Below, one piece after another: positions 1 to 12,453 of a stretch of DNA of 64,000 bases. The position numbers and the translations under genes are program-made. The DNA comes from Trametopsis cervina (lineage: Eukaryota > Basidiomycota > Agaricomycetes > Polyporales > Irpicaceae). How positions within the stretch are numbered: position 1 is the stretch's first letter; every line of letters begins with the position of its first letter. Where the stretch lies: NCBI GenBank assembly GCA_022385755.1, contig MU278355.1, positions 748,974 to 812,973 on the forward strand, written 5' to 3'. Under the pieces are notes generated by a model that saw nothing but the letters and a program-made list of their open reading frames with translations, searched no databases and had not been told where the DNA came from.

Positions 1-150
1 CTCCTCCACGTCATCCAATACTGCATCCGGCCCATTCACAGGAGCCAAAATCATCAATCCAACCAATTTCGCCGAAATAGAGTTGTCAGCCACCATTACT
101 CCCAACCACTTCAAGACTCGCAATGCCAATAGAACCGCACGCCTAAGCAT
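1..150 (-). other. Possible 5' coding segment of a gene leaving the left edge
   Basis: The minus strand from an ATG at 148-150 stays open for 50 codons to the window edge, with a hydrophobic first part (LLALRVLKWLGVMV) followed by an acidic end. A good splice acceptor (gattccag) lies directly before the ATG, so this could instead be an internal exon. The product is not recognised. It may equally be a chance open frame; the rest of the leader up to 276 shows nothing else on this strand. Confidence 0.2.
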
Positions 151-276
151 CTGGAATCTTTTGGTTCATGAGAGTAACGCCTTCAAGTTATCAGTGATCC
201 CCACGGATATCAGTACACGCCTCTTCCATTAGCACAACCACCACCACCACCGCCTTCAACGCTACGAGCGTAATAC

Positions 277-3200
277 ATGCCTCCTTGGTTGTCTCACCAG
301 CGTATTCAGTGGAATGACCGTCTCTCTCGATGGGGATCGTATGCTAAGGCACATTTGAACTTTTATCGTATTCATATTATCTTCTTGTGAGCGAGGATCG
401 TTCTCTTTCAGCTGTCCAAACACTAACTGCATACACAGCACGTTCACCCCTCTTATATGCTCCGGAATTTTCTACGCAAGCAATGGATCCACGAAAATCT
501 CTTACATTGATTCGCTCTTCAATTGTGTCAGCGCGGTGACAGTATGTGGCCTTGCGACGGTGGACTTGAGCTCTTTGACCCCATGGCAGCAAGTCATTCT
601 TTTCGTACAAATGTGTGTAGGGAGTCCGGTACGTCACCCTGTGGCTGTATACCCTGTAGATCGTCGTTAATCACGGGCCAACTCAGGTCGTCGTATCATG
701 GGTCATGGTTTACGTACGACGCGGGATGTTCTCGAATAAATTCCGAAACGCGGTCAAGGCCGAAATTGCTCGTCGAGTGGAAGAGAAGGTTCAAGAACCC
801 GTTGAGGTAAACATCCTACCATGGTGGAAAAGGGCCGCCCGGCTATTCATTGGTTCAAGATTGTCTACTATCCAAGAATCCAGTGACAGCACGGACAATG
901 TGCTGGCTGAGCACCAACGTGGGCGGTCTGGCGCCAGTGGTCGTGTACGGCCAGACATGATTCGGCGGATGGACGACGCTCCGAAGCTCATTAATCCGAG
1001 TGGCAACATCAGCGAACATCAGGATGCGAGGGTGCGAGCCCAAGCGGATGGGGGGACTGCCGAGAAGGGACTCTCCTCAGCAGCCCAAAGCGTCTCTGAT
1101 GCCACTGAGGCAGAGTTGACACGGGAAATGGACGAGGTGGAGTCTGACGATAGCATTGCGCGGGAAAAGTGAGTGTATAGGCGGGTTTATTAAGGGAGCG
1201 ATTATTGACAGTGGTTCGGCAGGCGTGCAAACGAGGATGAAGACCATGGTGCAAACCCTCGCAGCAGTTTGATGAACGGTACATGTGTTTGATGTGCTTC
1301 TGAGGTCTCTATACTTATATCAACCCCAGACCGCCCCCTCATAAACCGTTTCAGGGCACGTAACGGAGAAGGCATACCCCGTACCCAGACTATTGAATTC
1401 GCGCCCACCATTAGACCAGGGCGCGATGTAGACCAGATGGCCGGAGAAACCATCAACGAAGTCGAGTCGAGCAAGCATCTGCGTAAGTCTGTGCAAGCAG
1501 CTTCTGTTGCTACGATTAGGCTCATCTCTGTTTAGAATCGCCAAGAGATATCTCGATGCAGCGGACTACGACGATTCCTCGCACTGCTACGATCCCGCGG
1601 ACTTTTACAATGCCACGAACAGGCACCATCCAGCGTACCGGCACGATGCCCAGGACAGAGACGATGCACACGTATCGCTCGCAGAGGACAAAGCATCGTG
1701 GATTCGGCGGGTTTCCTATGCCGCACGAGATCCTATCCAGAATGTTCAATTACTGGTTCCCGAATTTGAAGCGCAACCTGACGAGGACAGTGACGATACC
1801 GCACACGCAGACGATCACCTCGCATAACGCTGGTAGCGTTATTCCGGGTGCGAAGCCGGTGTCGTACATCTCGTTCGAGGCTGTTGTTGGGCGCAATTCT
1901 GATTTCAAGCAACTGACCCGCGAGGAGCTGGAGGAAATCGGCGGGGTCGAATACCGTGGCTTGAATGCTTTGCTGTGGATCGTTGGCGGCGTATGTTTTG
2001 CCTTGGTCAACTCACGTAACGATATACTGACAAGTAAAACAGTACCATATCGGAACGCAGCTCATCGCGTATATCGTGATTGCACCGTACATGTCAATAT
2101 CGCGTTGGCACAAAGACTTCGTACCTCCAGCTCTACACAAATTTGTTTCTCCTGCCTGGTATGTCTACCACCAGTGAAAAATCGCGCTGGTCAAAATTGA
2201 CCTCTATCAGGTTCTCATTATTCCAAGTCGTATCTGCATACACTAACACCGGCATGTCGCTGGAGGACACTTCGATGGTCCCCTTCCAGCGAGCATACCC
2301 TATGATAGTCTGTCTCATATTCCTTATATTAGCTGGAAACACTGCTTTTGTACGTTCATCTTTCCTGGTTACTTGAACCTCGTACTGATCGCATGTCTAC
2401 TGATAGCCTATATTGTGAGTACCCTCAATATCTGCAAGCGTATCATACCGTTGAATGCCTGAACGTTCTGTTAGCTTGCGCTTTCTCATGTAAGTCCGTT
2501 TCTTTCAGCAAGCGCTGGTGTTAACCTCGCACGCCAGCTGGACAATTAGCAAAATCGTTCCGAAAGGTTCACGCCTCAAGGAGACACTGCATTTTCTTTT
2601 AGATCACCCACGACGCTGCTTCATTTATTTATTTCCTTCCCATCAAACCTGGTTTCTGCTCATAATAGTCGTCATTCTAAAGTACGTATTCCTTCACCGT
2701 ATGCCCTTGTGCCGTATTCATCTCCTTGTTCATCCTTACAGTCTAACCGACTGGTTCTTCTTCTTGGTGCTTGATATCGGCAATCCCGCGATCCAGGATA
2801 TCCCGGCTGGCGTACGCGTCCTCATAGGTCTGTTGCAAGCCACTGCAGTACGAGCATCTGGGTTCGGCACTGTAGTTCTGTCCGCCCTCGCTCCTGCCGT
2901 CAAGTGAGCTAATACATTACACTCTTGTGTCCCTTTGCTCATGTCTCGTAATCAGAGTTTTATATGTTCTCATGATGTATGTCAGCGTATGTGAGTGACT
3001 CTTTCTGATACTCACTTACTACACGCTAAATTTATACTCCAGATCCCATCGCTATGAGGTATGTGGTAGTAATGTGCGCGAACGCCCCAACGTTAGCCCC
3101 CTAATTGCGCTCATAGCGTACGATCAACGAACGTGTACGAGGAGAAATCGCTAGGAGTATTTGAAGAAGATGATGATACGATCCCGGAGGAAGAGTTTAC

Positions 3201-3952
3201 CACGCCTGGGAATCGCGCGACGATATGGAGTCGGTACCTAGCAATGCACATGCGGCGGCAGCTGTCGTTCGGTGAGTTCGATACCTGGATGCGTTTGAAG
3301 CATGTACTCAGTCAGCTCTTTTCAGACATGTGGTGGTTGGGCTTGGCTCTCTTCCTTGTCTGCATTATTGAGGTCGGTATGATGGGCATAGCTTACTGTT
3401 CCGGAGCTCACACGCCGTGCCTACAGAAAGACAACATCGACAAGGCTGATAATGCCACATGGTTCAATATCTTCGTCATAAGTCAGTCTACGTCTTTATC
3501 GACCATGAGTGCATCTGACCATTGTTTATAGTTTTCGAACTCGTCTCAGCCTACGGAACTGTCGGCCTGTCACTGGGAGTGCCGTACGTGAGTACCATGT
3601 TATTCCTCCGTCCGAACCACCGTTGAACTGGCCACTCCTCCAGGCCAACTACTCCTTCTCCGGCGCTCTTCGCCCGCTATCAAAACTCATCGTATGTGCC
3701 GTCATGCTTCGCGGACGACACCGTGGACTCCCCGTTGCCATTGACCGTGCTGTCATCTTACCGTTCGAGTTTCGTGACGAAAATGATAGTAGCCAACTCG
3801 GCGAGGAGGGGGTCAGCATGAGAAGGACGTTTACTCAACAGTCGCGCCGGTCGCATCAACGCGAATCCTTCGACAGAGGCCTGAATAGCATGCAGCGGCG
3901 TTCATGGAGGTCGAGCAGCGCGGACAGTGGCAATGCTCAAAGACGTAGTTAA
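277..3952 (+). CDS. TRK1: Trk-type high-affinity potassium transporter
   Basis: Plasma-membrane K+ uptake protein of the fungal Trk/TrkH superfamily. The start at 277 leads into an N-terminus rich in aromatic residues (LNFYRIHIIFF). Exon 1 ends at 386, exon 2 is 439-628 and exon 3 opens at 687; joining them gives the first pore unit, with the family signature YIDSLFNCVSAVTVCGLATV. A long hydrophilic cytosolic loop follows (about 700-1840), containing tandem TIPRT-like hexapeptides. Then come FEAVVGRNSDFKQLT and GGVEYRGLNALLWIV, NTGMSLEDTSMVPF, TDWFFFLVLDIGNPAI and the last pore region with SAYGTVGLSLGVP. The gene ends in a basic Ser/Arg-rich tail; TAA is at 3950-3952. At least eight short introns are needed. 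It is convergent with eIF4G. Family assignment is firm; individual boundaries in the loop are less certain. Confidence 0.9.
1556..1672 (+). repeat. 18-bp tandem repeat coding (x-T-I/M-P-R-T)n in the Trk loop
   Basis: Six consecutive 18-bp units encode variants of T-I-P-R-T-x (TIPRT, TIPRT, TMPRT, TIQRT, TMPRT, TMHT) inside the cytosolic loop of the Trk transporter. Synonymous positions differ between units, so the peptide pattern is better conserved than the DNA. A degenerate seventh copy (TRTVTIPHTQTIT) lies about 120 bp downstream in the same frame. Confidence 0.75.
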
Positions 3953-4340
3953 GCCCCCTGGTTCGCATGCTTGATAATACCCTAGATTACGGACTGTTCC
4001 CGCATTTCATAGAGTTTCAGGGATTTGAGTTGTCCATGAGATGTACCCTGTATCATCAATATTTAGTCACATCTATAGAGTTACAACCATTGTCCATGTA
4101 CAAGTATCTTAGCAGCGCGCAATATAGTGAAGTTCAGGATGGTCTTAATAAAATCAGACTGGTGCACAGAATAGTACAAAAATATCGTATCGTGCAGTAC
4201 CGTGCTGGGTGATAAGTACACGCTTGCCAGGAGATGAACAGAGCGAAATAATTATGCGATGCGAGTGACGAACGACAATGAATGAATAAAACGATGATGC
4301 AATGAAGAGCAAGAAGAAGAGATCAGAGTGAATAGAATGC
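3953..4340. other. Convergent 3' intergenic region
   Basis: About 390 bp between the stop codons of the Trk gene (+) and eIF4G (-). It presumably holds both 3' untranslated regions. No open frame with coding character or structured RNA is seen. Confidence 0.5.
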
Positions 4341-7300
4341 CTACGACGTCAGGAGAGTGAGCATCTTGTCACTGTCCATAGACTTCCCAGCCAGGCGCTC
4401 CCGACGTTCCTCATCCGTGTCGAGACCGGCACCTTTCAGGAGCTTAACGAAGAATTCGAAGGCCTTAGGGACGTCAATGGCGATGTCGTCGATCATCTCA
4501 GCCGCTGGGGTGAAGCCTTGCTCAAATGAGGCCGCAGAGCAGAGGTTCTTATTGGAGGCGCGGGAGAAGACGTCTGCAATAAGTTTAACCACTTCTTCTT
4601 TGGCTTCAAGAGCATGCATGACGAATTTGTCGACAAGGAGATGATGGTGCTCGGCGGGAAGTTTGGTAAAGTACTCTTCAGCCTCATCCACGTTACGGGC
4701 GCTAAGGAGCTCCTTCAGATCCTCAGCGATCTGCTGGTTGGCCTGGTCTTCGGACATAGATACTGCAGCTGTAGCGGACTGTGATGCGCTGTCTGCACCT
4801 TCATCGTCGGAACCAGCAACAGAGGCAGCGGGTGTCTCTTCAGACTTCGGAACCGTACGCGGTTGCAGAACCAGCTTCCTTCGAACAGTAGGGGCAGCGA
4901 CTTCTGGAGCGCCAGCCGAACCAAGGTCAACACTAGGTTTACGGCTTGGAGGCCTACTCGACTTCGCCGCCGGTGCTTGTATTTCACTAACAAGCTCCGG
5001 GTTCTGACTGAGCATAGAGAACATGTTGCCGCCGCGAGAGATGGTAGAATCGCGTTTGCCCTTCTCCTTGTTAGCGAAGACACCGCTGGGACCGAACGTC
5101 ATGGGGGCCGTCTTGCTGATCTTTCCGAAGTTCGAGAGATCTCCAGCCTTAGGTGGAGGGCGGGGTTGTGATCCACCGCCAGCAACAGCCCAACCATCAG
5201 CTCCTGTTTGACCCTCACCACGCTCACCGCCGCGCCTTGAACCACCCCGTGACATACTCAGCGTGCGCTGATATGACTCCTTCTCGATGGCAGCTTTCTC
5301 TTTCGCCGCCTGAAGTGCAGTACTTTGTTAGTATAAACGAGGGCTTGGAAGCGAAGGTGTACTCACAGCTTCGTGTACAGCTGCAATCGTGGTCGGGGCT
5401 GCAGTCGCATTACGGGGGACCCAACCACGCTCACGCAGTTCAATCACATCCTACCGATTTGTTTAGCTGATGATTTAAACCGTATATAATAACACATACC
5501 TGTAACATGAATTGCATGCGCGAGTTGACATTGTTGCTCTTGCAGAGCTCCTTCATGCGCGAGAAATACACGTCCATATGCGCCCGAGCCTTCAAATTGT
5601 CCAGTAATGCGCCGACAGTGCTGAGCAGTTTGCACAAGCTCTCGATCTCTTCTTCCTCCGGATTGGCGACGTTGCCGAGAAGCTTTTTGACACACTCGTG
5701 CATGATACGCTCCGTCAACATCTGCAACTTGAACAGTTCTCCGATGAACTTGATCAAACCGAGTCCCTGACGCTTGGCCTTCTGAGCAGCGTAATATTCT
5801 TCCGAATACAAGGCAATCTCGTCCTCAGCGCCACCCTCCGCCGCGGCCTTAGCAGCCTGATCTTCTGAAGCCTTGGTCGCAGCCGCCGCAGCAGTGGTCT
5901 CTTTTGAAGCCCATCCACGCTCAAAGTCCTCCTGACAGCGGTTGAGAAGATACTTGCGGAATAGATGACCACCGGTTATGTGCTTGCCCTCGCTGTTTCG
6001 GATCCCGTCGTCTTGCACCTTGGGGCTGATTTGCTCCATCATCTTTCGGCAAAGGCGGGCATACATCTCGGACCAGGCAGCTTCATCGGTTGCCTTCTCG
6101 AATACCAGTTTGATGACTTGAATAAGAGTCCTGCCATCCTTCTCCTTCTCCGACTTGTTTGCCCATGTGATGATCTGATCGGATATAGAGTCGAACCTCT
6201 CCATAGTGAGCTTGTTCAGCAATGACTTGACCTTCCTCTCGACAACCTCCGGAGATTCCTCGTTAACAGCAACAGGTTTCTTGCTGATACTGTTAGGCGT
6301 CCAGCGGTTGGCAGAGACTTCCAGGGGAGCGACAGGTTCAAGACCGCCAACTAGAGCAGGCGTCGTGTTAAAGGAGGACTGCGACGTATTCGTATTGCCA
6401 CGTTTCTCTCCACGCTTGCTGCGAGTACGGTTACTAGCCATCGGTACACCGCCTGGACCACCCTGACTATTTGATCGGGACATAGGCTGCGGTCGGCCAA
6501 AGGGCAACCCGGGGGCGGGCCCTCCTGACATCGAAGTCGAACGGCTAGACATTGCGAACCGTTCGTCACTCGACATCTTGGCATTAGACGGCGTTGAGAA
6601 TTGACCCATAGTAAAGCTACCGGAGGGCTTGCCACCCATAGAAATACCAAGCCCATGCGAGGCTTGACGGGGTGCGTTCGAGGTCGGGGGACCCATACCC
6701 GCGCTTATTGACGCCTGACGCCTTCCGGAATTTCCTCTAGACATAGGGTAATTCTGGTCCGCAGGTTCAAGACCAATAGCATCCAAAGGTGGCAGCGAGT
6801 CCGGCTTCTCTTTACAGACCGCCATGAACTGGAGGAGGAAATCACGATCATATCTGTTGAAGCATAATCAGACTGAGCAAGTCATGTTGAGAGGGGCAGT
6901 TCCGCACCTGAACTTCCCGTCCTTTGCATTCATGTTCAGCTCTACCTTGGGGCTCTTGATCCCTTCAGGATAGTCCACACGGTTGATATCGTCGATGATG
7001 CGTGCGGACGCAAGCGCGGAAGGCAGACCAGGCGCAATAGGACCTTTCGTACCGGACAGATCGAGGGGACCGGGACGCTTCCTGTCAAGTGTGGTATCTA
7101 GGCGCAACGGTGGCCTGTCCGAGACTTTGTCCCGGCCTTCCTCCTTCTCAGCGGCCTCATCAACCTCACCTTCCTCAGGTTCGGTTTTAGCGTTGGATGT
7201 AGGAGAAGCTGGCACAGGTGAAGTAGAGACAGCAGCTGCCTCCGCCTCTTTGGCGGCAAGGTCGTTTCGTGCTTTCTCCTCCTGTTCCCTCTTCGCTATC

Positions 7301-9416
7301 TCCTCCTGTTCCTTCCTGAGCCGCTCTTTCTCTTCTTGCTCCTTCGCTAAACGGTCCCTTTCTTCTTCCTCCGCTTTCCGTCTCTTTTCCCTTTCTTCCT
7401 CCTCTCTCTGCAACCTCTCCTTCTCCTCCTGCTCCTTCCGGCGCCGAGCCTCCTCAGCTTCTTCAACTTCTTTTTGCTTCCGCTCTTCCTCTTCCTTCAG
7501 TTTACGCTCTTCCTCTTCCTTCTCTTTCTGAATCCGCTCCTGCTCTTCACGTGCAGCTCTCTCCTCAGCCTCCTTCTTTGCTTTCTCTTGTTCCTCCTTC
7601 TCCTTTTTAACTCGTTCCTCTTCAGCGATCCTCTGGTTTTTGGCTTCTTCCGTCTCCATACGCACGAGCTTCCTGGCGGGCGAGTTGGGAACTATAGGCG
7701 ATTGGAAGCCAGAAATACTACTCTGGGACGAATGCTTCTTAAGAGCGACGAGATCAACTTCAAGGCCGCGATCATTCTTAATGATTACTTTTCCACGAGC
7801 AGGCACAAATGGCTTCGCATTCCGATCCATTGTAGCCGCTGCGCTAGAATTATTTGATGAAGCAGGCGTAGGAGGAGGAGGAGGTGAGGTGACAGAATGA
7901 AGGTTGGCTGGATGTAGGTGGGGTGAAGGCATGGGTGCGGGTGAAGGGACGGCAGGAGTCAAGTTAGGAGTGCCAGGAGCGTGGAGATTGGCTGGTGGAT
8001 GGCGAGGGGACATGGGCATCCCTGTCTGGGGGTGCTGGTGAGGTTGATGTGGAGATGGCTGGGGCATGCCGGGTGTATGCGGATGTTGACCAGGTTGTAC
8101 AACATGTGAGGGTACGTGCCAAGGGCTGGGGGTGTACATGTATTCTGGTGGAACACTTGTATAGCCATACTGTAGAACATATTAGTCGCTATCACAATCA
8201 GCGTTGCTCCGACTTACGTAGTACGGCCAGGGAACTGGTTGGCTGGGAGGCATAGGAGGAGGCGCTGCGGCATGCGGTGGGCCCATACGCGGGCTCGACA
8301 TGTTTGCAGACAACGGTGTGGGTGGTGCAACGGGGGTACCAGGCGGGCCCTGTGGTCGGCCGTTCACACCCACTGGCGAAGTGCCGTTTGGTGTTGGACG
8401 TGAATAGACAGGGGATCGTGGGGGGCCATTCGGATTGTTGCCATTGGATTGCGGCCGCAGACCGTTTGGGACAAAAGTCGGAGGGAAAGAGTGACCAGGA
8501 AAATGTGCCGATTGCGGTGTGTGTGAAGATGATGCATGGGAAGTTGAGCCGTGCTGAGGTAAAGGAGCAGGTCTCATGGACGGAGAGGGAGAAGGAATAG
8601 GGTCCGATGGCTGTGAAGCTGAGGGAGATGCAGACCCACTGCTGTTAGTCATAAAGAGGCTTTTGACATCGAAGGTGCGCTTCGTTGAGGATGATGGCAC
8701 GGATGATTTTACTGTCGATGAGACGGATGCTGATGCTGATGCTGGCTGCTTGCCATTTACAGCTGATAAATCCGTCGGTGTCGCAGTGACAGTGCCAAAT
8801 GTTTTCGGTATTTCTGTCTTGATAGGAGGGACAGAAGCGGGGGAGGAAGATATCGTGGCAGATGCATCGTCTATGGAGCCGAATGTCACCGGGGAACCTA
8901 AATCATATAACACATGAATGAGTACATCTGACGTCGGATGACGGAAAAAAATCATGAAAATCGATTTTGTAGCACCGGATGACAGCGCAGCCTTGCAACG
9001 AGCTTGCATCATACCGTTACTATTACCTCGTGTGAAAACGGCACATGTACTGGGATGCCAGTAACGGCATGGACAGCGTTCGCAATCGAAGTGAACAACA
9101 TCTTCGAGGCGATACACCGCCTTGGAGTCATGCCCGTCGCTCACAGACACCGTTCACAGACTCGCAGAGAGTACGTACCTGATTTGGGGGCGCCTACGGG
9201 ACTCCTGGCTCCTGCAACACCATCCTTGAAAGCGACTCCATGTCCAAGATAACTGGGTCTTCTAGAATGTGATGGGGCGACGGGAGTAGTCGGTGCGGGA
9301 GACTGTGATCTTGGTGAGGGCGCGGCAGACGTGTTCGGCGGACCCCTTGCCCAAGCAGACTGTTGCGGGAGCGGCGTCGAGAGCTTCGGTGCAGTTGCAG
9401 CAGAAGATTTGCTCAT
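4341..9416 (-). CDS. TIF4631: Translation initiation factor eIF4G
   Basis: Scaffold of the cap-binding complex, joining eIF4E, eIF4A and mRNA. Six exons fit (9416-9179, 8897-8218, 8169-6908, 6853-5500, 5450-5367, 5309-4341) and sum to 4587 nt, an intact 1528-aa frame. The ATG at 9414-9416 opens a Ser/Pro-rich N-terminus (MSKSSAATAPKL); a Pro/His-rich segment follows. A charged Glu/Lys/Arg-rich stretch of about 150 residues (7260-7660) comes next. The eIF4E-binding motif YDRDFLLQF (YxxxxL-phi) is formed exactly at the 6908/6853 exon junction. The MIF4G domain begins near NRWTPNSIS (about 6300) and runs to about 5500. The last exon carries the C-terminal MA3 domain (EDQANQQIAEDLKELL onward). 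The first intron (8898-9178, 281 nt) is unusually long for this window. Confidence 0.95.
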
Positions 9417-10190
9417 TCTATCCAAGTCATTGCAAAGAAATGGTCAGGTAAAAAAGGCTCTTCGGCTGCTAGTGCGACAAGGGACGTACGAATTATTGTG
9501 ATTGAGCTTGGCGATTTGAGAGATAAACGTGCAGTCGCGTGAAGGTCGGTCGTAAAAGATGACCTGCCTGCAGGCGAACGAATGGTCGCGAGTGGTGTGT
9601 AAGAATAAAATGCAGTAAATGAGGACGCTGGATGAAGCAGCGATCCGTCACAGAGTCTTGTCCTCGTCGTGGACGGCTGCAGACAAGGATGAGCACTACT
9701 TTTCGCAACAAAAAATCAGGCGCGGGGAAATCAGACCCCGTGCACCTTGGCATCGGTCTCTCCTAGTACCACCGACGCTCGGGGTCCCCCTCGGAACCGT
9801 GGTTGACATCACCACACTGACTCCTTGCGGTGGCCACGGTGCATATCTAACGATATTCCGTACGTATTACATTATTCCGTGCGGCCGGCGTTGGATACAA
9901 AAATACAAATTGTTGCTTAAGCTTAGCAGTGCATTTCGTGAAAGTCGACACAACTGGTTGTAATCGGGATTAAAACTTGACTACGTAGCTGACACTCATA
10001 CAAAATCAAGTCGTGTTGAACGCAACGGTTGCAGCGGCATAGAGAGATATCGGTAATTAAATACACAGCATTCAGAGTAAATGATACGATGGCTTCACAG
10101 TAGAGGGAAAGTTGCGGAACACATATGTTGATCGTTGCTCGGTTCAGTTCTCCAATCATCCGTATAAAACCGTTCACGGAACGCAACTCA
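9417..10190. other. Intergenic region upstream of eIF4G
   Basis: Holds the eIF4G promoter and leader (minus strand) and the 3' flank of the next minus-strand gene. Open frames here are short and lack recognisable protein character. Confidence 0.4.
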
Positions 10191-12453
10191 TCACAGCTTC
10201 GCTTTGTCATCTTCTCTCAGCCGCGCATTAACCATGCTCTCATCTGGGGGTCAAGTAGTAAGCCTTAACTCCTATGAACCAGAAAGACAGAAATACTCAC
10301 AGTTGGCATGATAGAGTTTGTCATCCGGTACAGCGACAATATGTTGGTGGATGGAGGATGCATCAACCATATCTCTTGTGACGTCTTTGAGAGTAGGCGC
10401 GCCAATTAACCGCATATTCATTTCGAACTCATCCTGTCGAGGTGAAAAGTCAGTCCTATTATCAACATGTCGGTGGGCGTACTCACACGTAGAATTTGCA
10501 GCGCCTTATCCACGCCGTCCTCACCGTAAGTCGAGAACGCATAGAGGAACGGTCGACCAACGCCCACTTAATAAGCTGTGAGTCTTTGACCTCGGGTGGC
10601 ATGCAGAAGATGCGTACCTGCAGTTGCACCGAGCGCGATAGCTTTGATGACGTCCGTGGCCCTACGTACGCCACCATCAACAAAGAGCTGGAATCTTTCG
10701 TTGGGGAATTGAATGTTCCGTTTCTCTTTCAGCTTATCGACAACTTCAACCAGCACTTCAATGCCAGAGCGAGCAAAGTCGAGTTGACGGCCACCGTGAT
10801 TTGAGAGAACCACACCAGCAATGCCATGGTCGTACGCCTCAAGAGCGTCTTCCCAACATTGCACGCCCTTAAGGATCAGGGGCATTTTGGTGATGCTCTT
10901 GAACCATTTCAAGTCATCCCAACATAATCCAGGGTCTATGAATGACTTCCGCCAATGGAGATAAGATTGATGATGTTGGATGCAAGGTTAAGTGACTTAC
11001 ACTGATGGCGCGTGCAGCACCCTGTGAACGATCCATCTTCTGATTGTTTTTATCCATCTCGTCCGGCTCTTCGGCCTCGAATTTCTGGCGCATGTCCTAG
11101 ATACGGCCCGGTGCAGTTAGTACAACCGCCACAAAAGATACCACTTGTTATCTCTACCTTCTCACGTCGACCAAGCTGAGGAGCATCCACCGTAATGAAC
11201 AGTCCCTTGATGCCACGCTTTTCGGCATGCCGCACAAACTTCTCCGTGATCTTCCTGTCCTTATTGACGTACAGTTGGAGAAATTGAGACTGCCCAGGCT
11301 TGGCCGCGTCGACAATTTCGTCAAACGAACAAGATGCAAGAGTTGGGATCTGCGGAACAGTAAGCCAAGGTGTTGGAGGCGTCCCAACTTCTTCGTACCA
11401 TTTGTATGACGCCATGCGTTGCAGCCGCGCGTGTCAAGTTGAGCTCTCCATCTGGATGTCCGAGCTTGCCCAACGCCGTCGCGGTCTGAAAGAGGCGTTA
11501 ATCCGACATTGTGTCAAAAGCCATGCCGGACTTACAATATATAGAGGCATGCTAGACGCTTGACCCAGTATTTTCGTTGAGAAATCGACCTGCGTAACGT
11601 TGCGCATGACGCGTGGGCGGAACCATATGCGATGGTAGGCAGCATGATTCTCTCGAATGGTGATTTCGTCGTCGGCAGCCGAGCTGTAATATGCCCAGGA
11701 CTTCTCACTCATCACCTGGCGGGCGATGGCCTGTCACGACAATGACGTCAGCATAGTCATGCGCGAGCATGCGTGAACAGCATACCTCGAAATCGTGCAA
11801 GTTCAAAATTTCGGAGAGCAATGGACGGTGGTTGTAGCGTTCGAGGCGAGCTTTCTCCTCATCCTTGACCACAACTTCGACCTTCTCGACTGTGTTGAGA
11901 TCTACAGACCCCAGCCTAGGTAGCGGCATGCATTTAGCACCGGACAGAGTAGCAGCAATAAATGGGTCACATACTGCTTATCGAGTGGTAGGTTCTTCTC
12001 AATAGCATCAGGAGGGTGGATAGGGTCATATTCAGCCCTAACGCGACCAATTAGGAGTAGTTCACAGGGATGGCTGGAGTGTAAACGTACGTTGCGTCCT
12101 TGCCAGCATACTTCAGAATAATCTTCGAGCCACCTGGATAAGGCCGTTAACCTATGGTAGTGGGGCGCGAGCGTAGCCACGTACCTGGGTGATCTACAAA
12201 CAGCCGTCCAGTTAGTTCAATAGAGTATACAACATTGCAATGAGACACACCAGGTAGGAACTCCGTGACATCGTATACCTTGCCTGCATAGATAACGTCA
12301 GCGTACAAGTACACCCGCGGTGGGCATAACGATATAGCCCCGCACTACCGCTGACACCCCATCAGTCTACTCACCATGTACAATGATCCAACAGCTCTCC
12401 CTGGAGTTATGTACCGCAACTTCTTTGCCTGTATAGACCTTTGCGTGAGACAT
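10191..12453 (-). CDS. Flavocytochrome-b2-like FMN dehydrogenase, copy A (lactate or glyoxylate dehydrogenase type), C-terminal AKL
   Basis: FMN-dependent 2-hydroxy-acid dehydrogenase with an N-terminal cytochrome b5 domain. The start at 12453 opens directly with the b5 domain ([34 protein letters not shown], second-ligand region PIHPPDAI). The FMN barrel follows: [33 protein letters not shown], and the active-site SNHGGRQLD with the catalytic His and Arg, then [15 protein letters not shown]. The heme-ligand segment sits on a 9-nt microexon (12185-12193). There is no mitochondrial presequence. The last exon ends in Ala-Lys-Leu (stop at 10191), a PTS1-type peroxisomal signal. Roughly 500 aa over many short exons. 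Substrate cannot be read from sequence: yeast CYB2 oxidises L-lactate, while similar flavocytochromes of wood-rot fungi are known as glyoxylate dehydrogenases. Confidence 0.87.
12185..12193 (-). other. 9-nt microexon carrying the heme-ligand HPG codons
   Basis: Minus-strand sequence ATCACCCAG is flanked by an upstream acceptor (tttgtag) and a donor (gtacgt). Joining ...CCTG + ATCACCCAG + GTGGC... gives P-D-H-P-G-G, the b5 heme-binding motif; skipping it removes D-H-P in frame. The paralogue at 16588-18546 has the same motif within a normal-sized exon. Confidence 0.75.

Noticed and set aside
237..258. CCA/CAC repeats before the Trk gene as a coding poly-Pro or poly-His tract
   Set aside because: No in-frame start links it to the Trk reading frame; it is a simple repeat in the leader.
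6983..7857. Long plus-strand open frames rich in Ser, Leu and Phe
   Set aside because: They are the antisense of the Glu/Lys/Arg-rich repeats of eIF4G, whose codons (GAG, AAG, CGC) rarely give stops on the other strand.
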